Part shown: positions 57,758 through 64,000 of the stretch, piece by piece
How positions within the stretch are numbered: position 1 is the stretch's first letter
Layout of the letters: every line of letters begins with the position of its first letter
Source of the DNA: Marinobacter sp. SS13-12
Lineage (GTDB): Bacteria > Pseudomonadota > Gammaproteobacteria > Pseudomonadales > Oleiphilaceae
Assembly: GCF_030227115.1 (NCBI RefSeq)
Contig: NZ_JASSUA010000003.1
Location: forward strand, 62,001 to 126,000
Direction: 5' to 3'
Length of the DNA: 64,000 nt
Notes under the pieces: generated by a model
What the model was told of the DNA's origin: nothing
The model's database searches: none
Seen by the model: the letters and a program-made list of their open reading frames with translations, nothing else
Translations under genes and position numbers: made by a program

Positions 57758-58858
57758 ATGAGCAGTGATGAGCAGGCCCGTCTGGGGCAGTTAAGGGACG
57801 AGATTGACCGGGTCGACCGGGAAATCATGGACCTGATCAGCAAGCGGGCTGAATGTGCCCAGGAAGTGGCGCGGGTCAAGATGGAAGCCCATCCGGGGGA
57901 GGATGTGTTCTTCTACCGCCCGGAGCGGGAAGCCCAGGTGTTGCGGCGTATCAAGGAGAGCAATCCCGGCCCCCTGTCCGGTGAAGAGATGGCGCGGTTG
58001 TTCCGGGAAATCATGTCCGCCTGCCTGGCGCTGGAAAAGCCCATGCACATCGCTTTCCTGGGGCCGTTGGGTACCTTTACCCAGGCGGCGGCGCTCAAGC
58101 ATTTTGGTCACTCCGTGGTCAGCGTTCCACTTCCGGCCATTGATGCGGTTTTCCGTGAAGTGGAATCCGGCGCTGCTCACTACGGCGTGGTACCTGTGGA
58201 AAACTCCACCGAGGGTATGATCAATCATACCCTGGACATGTTCATGTCCTCGCCGCTGAAAATCTGTGGTGAGGTTCAGTTGCGGATCCATCATCACCTG
58301 ATGGTGTCGCCAAAGCACAAGGATGAGGAAATCATCCGCATCTATTCCCACCAGCAGTCGTTTGCCCAGTGTCGGCAATGGCTGGATACCCATCGTTATG
58401 GCATTGAGCGGGTCACCGTCAGCAGTAATGCAGAGGCGGCAAGGCGTGCAGCGGAGGAGCCGGGTACGGCCGCCATCGCCGGTGATATGGCGGCGGAGCT
58501 CTATGGCCTGGAAGTGCTGGCCACCAGCATTGAAGACCGGCCGGACAACACCACGCGCTTCCTGATCATCGGGCGTGAGGAAGTGCCGGCCAGCGGCAAT
58601 GACAAATCTTCTATCCTGGTCTCCATGCGCAACAAGCCCGGGGCGCTGTACCAGTTGCTGGAGCCTTTCCACAAGCATGGCCTGAGCCTGACCCGAATCG
58701 AGACCCGGCCGTCTCCCAGCGGCACCTGGGCTTACGTGTTCTATATTGATTTTGAAGGCCATGTTGAGGATGAACAGGTCAGCAGGGTGCTCTCCGAGAT
58801 TGATGAAGAGGCGGTGGAGCTGAAGCGCCTTGGTTCCTACCCCATCGGGGTTCTGTAA
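57758..58858 (+). CDS. pheA: Bifunctional chorismate mutase/prephenate dehydratase
   Basis: P-protein that makes phenylpyruvate from chorismate. 366 residues: AroQ-type mutase helices (about 8-95, LRDEIDRVDREIMDLISKRA), prephenate dehydratase (FLGPLGTFTQAAALKHFG and YGVVPVENSTEGMINHTLDM) and a C-terminal ACT domain (SILVSMRNKPGALYQLLEPF, then SLTRIETRPS) for phenylalanine feedback. Two bases after serC. Confidence 0.96.
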   Translation: MSSDEQARLGQLRDEIDRVDREIMDLISKRAECAQEVARVKMEAHPGEDVFFYRPEREAQVLRRIKESNPGPLSGEEMARLFREIMSACLALEKPMHIAFLGPLGTFTQAAALKHFGHSVVSVPLPAIDAVFREVESGAAHYGVVPVENSTEGMINHTLDMFMSSPLKICGEVQLRIHHHLMVSPKHKDEEIIRIYSHQQSFAQCRQWLDTHRYGIERVTVSSNAEAARRAAEEPGTAAIAGDMAAELYGLEVLATSIEDRPDNTTRFLIIGREEVPASGNDKSSILVSMRNKPGALYQLLEPFHKHGLSLTRIETRPSPSGTWAYVFYIDFEGHVEDEQVSRVLSEIDEEAVELKRLGSYPIGVL

Positions 58859-58887
58859 CGAAATACGAATTGCTGAGGAAGGGTTCA

Positions 58888-60027
58888 ATGTCGATTGATT
58901 ACCAAAGCCTGGCGGTCAAAGGTGTGCAGGCGTTATCCCCCTACCAGCCGGGCAAGCCCATTGATGAGCTGTCCCGGGAACTGGGTCTCAACCCGGACAG
59001 CATCATCAAGCTGGCCAGCAACGAGAACCCGCTTGGGCCCAGTTCCAAAGCGCTGGCGGCGGTCAGGGACGTGCTGGATGAGCTTTGTCGTTACCCGGAT
59101 GGCAATGGTTTCGATCTCAAGCAGGCGTTGGCTGCACGCTATGGTGTCAAGCCGTCCCAGATTACCCTGGGCAACGGTTCCAATGATGTCCTGGAAGTGA
59201 TTGCCCGGTGCTTTGCCGACCCGACGTCGGAAGTGGTGTTTTCCCAGTATGCCTTTGCCGTTTATCCGCTGGTCACCCAGGCGATCGGTGCCACTGGCGT
59301 GTCGGTTCCTGCCAAGGATTACGGTCATGATCTGGAGGCCATGGCTGGCGCCGTTACCGAGCGTACGAAACTGGTGTTCGTCGCCAACCCGAACAACCCC
59401 ACGGGTACGGTTCATGGCGCAGAGGCCATCAAGGCATTTCTTGACCGTATCCCGGCACGGGTGCTGGTTGTTCTGGACGAAGCTTACTGCGAGTACCTCC
59501 AGGGCGACGGTTATGTGGACGGCCTGTCGCTGCTGGAGCGTTACCCCAATCTGATCGTCACCCGTACCTTCTCCAAGGCCTGGGGGCTGGCATCATTGCG
59601 GGCAGGTTACAGCATTAGCTCTCCTGAAATTGCGAATATTCTCAACAGGGTACGGCAGCCTTTTAATGTCGATACTCTGGCGTTGGCCGCTGCTACCGCT
59701 GTGTTGAGTGATGAGCAATACCTGCAGCGCTCCCGTGAGGTGAATGCCCAGGGCATGAAGCAGCTTGAGACCGCTTTCAATGAACTGGGGCTGGACTATA
59801 TCCCTTCTGCCGGTAATTTCATTGCGGTGGATGTAGGCGAGCAGGCAGCCGAAATCAACCAGTTATTGCTTGAGCAGGGCGTGATTGTCAGGCCGATTGC
59901 CGGCTACGGCATGCCCGGGCACCTGCGGGTTTCCATCGGCCTGCCCGAGGAGAATGATCGCTTTATTGAATCCCTCGCCCGCGCCCTGGACACTCTGGCA
60001 GCCGCCGAACCCGGCAAGGGAGCGTAA
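58888..60027 (+). CDS. hisC: Histidinol-phosphate aminotransferase
   Basis: PLP aminotransferase of histidine synthesis, also able to act on aromatic substrates in related species. 379 residues from ATG 58888 (MSIDYQSLAVKGVQALSPYQ). LASNENPLGPS, NPNNPTGTVHGAE and the PLP Lys in TRTFSKAWGLASLRAGYSIS are clear. Position between pheA and tyrA fits an aromatic-pathway role as in Pseudomonas (HisC2). One base before the next gene. Confidence 0.95.
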   Translation: MSIDYQSLAVKGVQALSPYQPGKPIDELSRELGLNPDSIIKLASNENPLGPSSKALAAVRDVLDELCRYPDGNGFDLKQALAARYGVKPSQITLGNGSNDVLEVIARCFADPTSEVVFSQYAFAVYPLVTQAIGATGVSVPAKDYGHDLEAMAGAVTERTKLVFVANPNNPTGTVHGAEAIKAFLDRIPARVLVVLDEAYCEYLQGDGYVDGLSLLERYPNLIVTRTFSKAWGLASLRAGYSISSPEIANILNRVRQPFNVDTLALAAATAVLSDEQYLQRSREVNAQGMKQLETAFNELGLDYIPSAGNFIAVDVGEQAAEINQLLLEQGVIVRPIAGYGMPGHLRVSIGLPEENDRFIESLARALDTLAAAEPGKGA

Positions 60028-60028
60028 G

Positions 60029-62257
60029 GTGTCTGACGTCCAGCCACTGTTTCAGCGCGTTGCCGTTATTGGTCTGGGCCTGATCGGTGGGTCACTGGCC
60101 AGGGCCATCCGTGACAACGGCCTCGCCGTAACGGTTGTTGGTGCCGACAAGCGCGGGGAAGAGTTGGCGCTGGGCAGGGAGCTGGGCATTATTGATGAGG
60201 CCGCGGGTTCCATCGCCGAGGCGGTGACCGGTAGCGATCTGGTCGTTCTGGCGGTGCCTGTGAAAGCAACACGAACCGTGTTGGAAGAAATCCGGCCCCA
60301 TCTGGGTGATGCCACGGTGCTTACCGATGTTGGCAGCACCAAGACCAGTTTCGTGAATGACGTTCGTGAGGTGTTTGGCGAACTGCCCGCCAAGGTCATC
60401 CCGGGCCACCCCATTGCCGGATCCGAAAAGAGCGGTATCCGGGCGGCCGACCCTGGATTGTTTGCCAATCACAAGGTAATCCTGACCCCGGCGGACAATG
60501 TCAGTACGCCGGACCTGGAGAAGCTTAAGGCCCTCTGGGAAGGTTGCGGCGCCACGGTGCTGACCATGTCCGTGGCCTATCATGACGAAGTGCTGGCAGC
60601 CACAAGCCACCTTCCGCACCTGATTGCTTTTTCGCTGGTGGACACCCTGGCGGGCGAAGACGAGAATCTGGATATATTCCGATACGCGGCAGGCGGTTTC
60701 AGGGACTTCACCCGAATCGCGGCCAGTGATCCGGTGATGTGGCACGATATTTTTCTCTCCAACCGTGATGCGGTGCTGAGGGTGATTGATCATTTCACCC
60801 ATGACCTCGACCAGCTCCGGACCGCTATTGCCGATCAGGACAGTGCAACCCTGTTACGGGTTTTCAGTCGTGCCAAAGCGGCGCGGGAACATTTTTCAAA
60901 AATGCTTTCAGGAAAGGCTTACGTGACAAATAACAGTCAGAAGCAGGTAACGTTCCGTCTTCAACCCGGTGGCCGGATTTCCGGAGAAATCCGTGTGCCT
61001 GGCGACAAATCCGTTTCCCATCGGTCCATCATGCTGGGCGCCCTTGCCGACGGTATCACCGAAGTGAAAGGTTTCCTGGAAGGGGAGGATAGCCTGGCCA
61101 CCCTTCAGGCCTTCCGCGATATGGGCGTAACCATTGAAGGACCGGAGGACGGTTTTGTCCGCATCCATGGTGTCGGTATCAATGGTCTTCAGGCACCGCG
61201 CGGCCCTCTCTATCTGGGCAATTCCGGTACCGCCATGCGTCTGTTTTCGGGTTTGCTGGCGGCGCAGCCGTTTGATTCCGAGCTGACGGGCGACGAGAGC
61301 CTTTCCAAGCGCCCCATGGGGCGTGTAGCAGACCCACTGCGGGCCATGGGCGCAGTGATCGATACCGCCGAGGGCGGCCGGCCGCCGCTGAAGATCCGGG
61401 GCGGCCACGCTCTGACGGGAATTCATTATGAAATGCCGGTGGCCAGTGCTCAGGTCAAGTCCTGCCTGTTGCTCGCCGGGCTCTATGCCGAAGGGGTTAC
61501 CTCGGTGACTGAGCCGGCGCCAACCCGGGATCATACCGAGCGCATGCTGGAAGGCTTCGGCTATCACGTCCACCGCGACATGGCCACAGCCAGCGTTACC
61601 GGGGGTGGGCGTCTGACTGCCACCGCAATTGACGTGCCGGCGGATATTTCCTCGGCTGCGTTTTTCCTGGTAGCGGCCAGTATTGCACCGGATTCCGACC
61701 TGACTATCCGCCACGTTGGAATGAACCCGACCCGGGTCGGCGTGATCAATATCCTGCGCATGATGGGGGCCAATATTGAAGTGCTTGAGGAGCGGGTGAT
61801 TGGTGGCGAGCCGGTTGCAGACCTGCGTGTTCGTTCTGCCGATCTCAAGGGTATCGACATTCCCGAAGACCAGGTGCCCCTGGCCATCGACGAATTCCCG
61901 GTGCTGTTTATCGCCGCCGTATGCGCGGAGGGCAGAACCGTCCTGCGTGGGGCCGAGGAGCTCCGCGTCAAGGAGAGCGACCGCATCCAGGTGATGGCCG
62001 ATGGCCTGACCGCTCTGGGTGTGGAAACCACGGTCACACCGGATGGCATTATTATCGACGGCGGCCAGACCATGGGTGGCGGGACGATCAACAGTCATGG
62101 CGACCACCGTATTGCCATGGCGTTTTCGGTGGCCTCCCTGCGAGCCAGCGGAAACATCGAAGTCACCGATTGCGCCAACGTGGCGACGTCTTTCCCGGAC
62201 TTTGTCGGGCTGGCGAAGCGCACCGGGATCAATATCTCGGCCGAAGGAGCTGAATAA
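60029..62257 (+). CDS. tyrA-aroA: Fused prephenate dehydrogenase/EPSP synthase
   Basis: 742-residue bifunctional protein starting at GTG 60029; codons before it lie in hisC in another frame. Residues 1-295 are TyrA ([20 protein letters not shown], then [15 protein letters not shown]). Residues from about 308 are AroA ([76 protein letters not shown]). The two make tyrosine precursor and 5-enolpyruvylshikimate-3-phosphate. This fusion is established in Pseudomonas and relatives. Overlaps cmk by one base. Confidence 0.96.
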   Translation: MSDVQPLFQRVAVIGLGLIGGSLARAIRDNGLAVTVVGADKRGEELALGRELGIIDEAAGSIAEAVTGSDLVVLAVPVKATRTVLEEIRPHLGDATVLTDVGSTKTSFVNDVREVFGELPAKVIPGHPIAGSEKSGIRAADPGLFANHKVILTPADNVSTPDLEKLKALWEGCGATVLTMSVAYHDEVLAATSHLPHLIAFSLVDTLAGEDENLDIFRYAAGGFRDFTRIAASDPVMWHDIFLSNRDAVLRVIDHFTHDLDQLRTAIADQDSATLLRVFSRAKAAREHFSKMLSGKAYVTNNSQKQVTFRLQPGGRISGEIRVPGDKSVSHRSIMLGALADGITEVKGFLEGEDSLATLQAFRDMGVTIEGPEDGFVRIHGVGINGLQAPRGPLYLGNSGTAMRLFSGLLAAQPFDSELTGDESLSKRPMGRVADPLRAMGAVIDTAEGGRPPLKIRGGHALTGIHYEMPVASAQVKSCLLLAGLYAEGVTSVTEPAPTRDHTERMLEGFGYHVHRDMATASVTGGGRLTATAIDVPADISSAAFFLVAASIAPDSDLTIRHVGMNPTRVGVINILRMMGANIEVLEERVIGGEPVADLRVRSADLKGIDIPEDQVPLAIDEFPVLFIAAVCAEGRTVLRGAEELRVKESDRIQVMADGLTALGVETTVTPDGIIIDGGQTMGGGTINSHGDHRIAMAFSVASLRASGNIEVTDCANVATSFPDFVGLAKRTGINISAEGAE

Positions 62258-62937
62258 TGGTTGAAGGCAAGGCACCCGTGATCACTGTGGATGGCCCGGG
62301 CGGTTCCGGCAAGGGTACTATCACCCAGATGCTGGCCCGCAAACTGGGCTGGCATCTGCTCGATAGCGGCGCGCTTTACCGTCTTACCGCACTGGCCGCC
62401 GAGCGCCAGGGTGTTTCGCTGGATGATGAGCCCGCATTGGTGGAGCTTGCCGCTAACCTGGATGTGGCCTTTGAGCCGACACCCCCGGGCGAGCCGGCAA
62501 AGGTATTGATGGGCGGCACCGATGTGACCGCAGATATACGTACGGAAACCTGTGGCGACAACGCCTCGAAGGTCGCGGTAATGCAGCCCGTTCGCGATGC
62601 ACTGCTTCAGCGCCAGCGTGATTTCCGCAAGCCTCCGGGGCTGGTGGCAGACGGTCGCGATATGGGCACGGTGGTGTTTCCGGAGGCGCCGGTGAAGATC
62701 TTTTTGACCGCCAGCGCTGAAGAGCGTGCGCAAAGACGTTACAGCCAGTTGAAGGACGCAGGGGTCGATGTTAATATTGACGCCCTTTTAGAGGAGATAC
62801 GGGTGCGCGATGAGCGGGACATGAACCGCGCCGCCGCCCCGCTCAAGCCTGCGGATGATGCGCAAGTCATTGATTCGACAGGTTTGAGTATAGAAGAGGT
62901 GCTAGTCAGGGTTATGGCCGCAGCAGGTCAGGCCTGA
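62257..62937 (+). CDS. cmk: Cytidylate kinase
   Basis: Phosphorylates CMP and dCMP. 226 residues with the P-loop [20 protein letters not shown], the [10 protein letters not shown] acceptor region and [20 protein letters not shown]. The usual neighbour of rpsA in proteobacteria. Confidence 0.97.
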   Translation: MVEGKAPVITVDGPGGSGKGTITQMLARKLGWHLLDSGALYRLTALAAERQGVSLDDEPALVELAANLDVAFEPTPPGEPAKVLMGGTDVTADIRTETCGDNASKVAVMQPVRDALLQRQRDFRKPPGLVADGRDMGTVVFPEAPVKIFLTASAEERAQRRYSQLKDAGVDVNIDALLEEIRVRDERDMNRAAAPLKPADDAQVIDSTGLSIEEVLVRVMAAAGQA

Positions 62938-63068
62938 CTACACCTTTTTGTCGTTGAAATTCCGGGTTCGGCGTTATCGGCCAGCCACTGGCTGAATCCG
63001 GATTGAAACTAACAGACCGTGTTGCTGGTAGCACGGAGTAAACTTGCGTTGATCACATAGGACACATA

Positions 63069-64000
63069 ATGAGCGAGAGCTTTGCGGATCTTTTTGAAGA
63101 AAGCCTAAAAGAAATTGACATGCAACCGGGGTCCATTGTTCAGGGAACCGTAGTTGATGTTGATAACGACTGGGTCACCGTTAACGCCGGACTGAAGTCC
63201 GAAGGCGTTATCCCCGCCTCCCAGTTCCTCAATGAAAAAGGCGAGTTGGAAGTTGCTATTGGCGACGTTGTTGACGTAGCTCTCGACGCTGTTGAAGACG
63301 GCTTCGGCGAAACCCGTCTGTCCCGTGAGAAAGCCAAGCGCGCAGAAGCCTGGAAGGTACTCGAGAAGTCCTTCGAAGCCGAGGAAGTGGTTAAGGGTAT
63401 TATCAATGGCAAGGTCAAAGGCGGTTTTACTGTCGATCTGGCCGGTATCCGTGCCTTCCTGCCGGGTTCTCTGGTAGACGTTCGTCCGGTTCGCGACACC
63501 GCGCACCTGGAGAACAAGGAACTCGAATTCAAGGTTATCAAGCTCGACCAGAAGCGTAACAACGTGGTTGTTTCCCGCCGCGCCGTTCTGGAAGCTGAAA
63601 ACAGCGCCGAGCGTGAAGCTCTGCTCGAAACCCTGACCGAAGGGATGGAAATCAAAGGTATCGTCAAGAACCTGACCGACTACGGCGCGTTCGTGGATCT
63701 GGGTGGTGTTGACGGCCTGCTGCACATTACCGATATGGCCTGGAAGCGCATCAAGCATCCAAGCGAAATCGTCAATGTGGGCGATGAGATCAGCGTCAAG
63801 GTCCTGAAGTTTGATCGCGAGCGTAACCGCGTATCACTGGGCCTGAAGCAGCTGGGTGAAGATCCCTGGGTTGATATCAAGGGTCGTTATCCGGAAGGCA
63901 CCAAGGTTACTGCACGTGTAACCAACCTGACTGACTACGGCTGCTTTGCCGAGCTGGAAGAAGGTGTTGAAGGTCTGGTTCACGTTTCCGAAATGGATTG
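63069..64000 (+). CDS. rpsA: 30S ribosomal protein S1, 5' part
   Basis: ATG 63069 starts [20 protein letters not shown]; the frame runs off the window after about 310 of some 560 residues. Three S1 RNA-binding repeats and part of a fourth can be seen: [60 protein letters not shown] and [21 protein letters not shown]1 brings mRNA to the ribosome. Its leader (62938-63068) is separate from cmk and may hold a promoter and the S1 autoregulatory site. Confidence 0.97.
   Translation, partial: MSESFADLFEESLKEIDMQPGSIVQGTVVDVDNDWVTVNAGLKSEGVIPASQFLNEKGELEVAIGDVVDVALDAVEDGFGETRLSREKAKRAEAWKVLEKSFEAEEVVKGIINGKVKGGFTVDLAGIRAFLPGSLVDVRPVRDTAHLENKELEFKVIKLDQKRNNVVVSRRAVLEAENSAEREALLETLTEGMEIKGIVKNLTDYGAFVDLGGVDGLLHITDMAWKRIKHPSEIVNVGDEISVKVLKFDRERNRVSLGLKQLGEDPWVDIKGRYPEGTKVTARVTNLTDYGCFAELEEGVEGLVHVSEMD

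Noticed and set aside
60908..62275. 455-codon minus-strand frame
   Set aside because: Antisense to the aroA part of the fused gene, same kind of shadow.

Overview
This window is chromosomal DNA of a marine gammaproteobacterium, most likely Marinobacter or a close relative. The basis is the gene order (ampDE; lptFG; alaS-lysC-csrA-tRNA-Ser-tRNA-Arg; gyrA-serC-pheA-hisC-tyrA/aroA-cmk-rpsA, the last two as in Pseudomonas-type genomes), a sodium-pumping oxaloacetate decarboxylase, two chemoreceptors and moderately GC-rich codon use. The genus is an inference from gene order and protein sequence.

Layout. 1-5.0 kb: end of a DUF1631 gene, ampD-ampE (cell-wall recycling and beta-lactam signalling), a chemoreceptor. 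5.0-11.3 kb, minus strand: panE and the pepA-holC-valS series, with a 467-bp gap before valS that holds two long palindromes. 11.5-14.2 kb: lptF-lptG (lipopolysaccharide export) and an RDD membrane protein. 14.3-19.1 kb: alaS, lysC, csrA, tRNA-Ser(GCT) and two identical tRNA-Arg(ACG). 19.1-21.0 kb: duplicated pieces of the tRNA-Arg 3' end flank a secreted alpha/beta-hydrolase gene. 21.0-25.2 kb: a second chemoreceptor, a DUF2058 gene and dbpA. 25.4-28.8 kb: oadGAB. 29.1-34.3 kb, minus strand: the imuA-imuB-dnaE2 mutagenesis operon behind a textbook LexA box. 34.4 kb: phhB.

34.8-43.4 kb is the accessory part: a sedentary chromosomal integron. Its integrase gene has lost its catalytic core by internal deletion. 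Ten attC sites (called a to j here) delimit cassettes that carry a class III nucleotide-cyclase-like protein, an orphan 93-residue protein, a GFA-family protein, a SnoaL-like gene with an in-frame stop, a PNPOx-family protein, and four toxin-antitoxin modules (higBA; a RelE/XRE pair whose toxin has an in-frame stop; a reversed yefM-yoeB; a Phd antitoxin with a shortened toxin). A complete group IIC intron splits attC-d. Several toxin-antitoxin cassettes have their own promoter and operator.

43.4-53.0 kb: a YcaO/OsmC fusion, a small secreted protein, a YghU-type glutathione transferase, a membrane-anchored sugar dehydrogenase, an aconitase, a DUF202 protein, a thiamine-binding-like protein and gamma-glutamyltransferase. 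53.1-64.0 kb: purU, gyrA and the serC-pheA-hisC-tyrA/aroA-cmk-rpsA operon for aromatic amino acid, histidine, nucleotide and ribosome functions, with rpsA running off the end.

The observations most worth following are the two palindromes that share a conserved loop but have different arms, the tRNA-Arg 3'-end duplications, the cyclase-like cassette, the group IIC intron lying in the cassette sense, and the leaderless arrangement of two toxin-first cassettes. No CRISPR array, prophage or transposase gene was seen.
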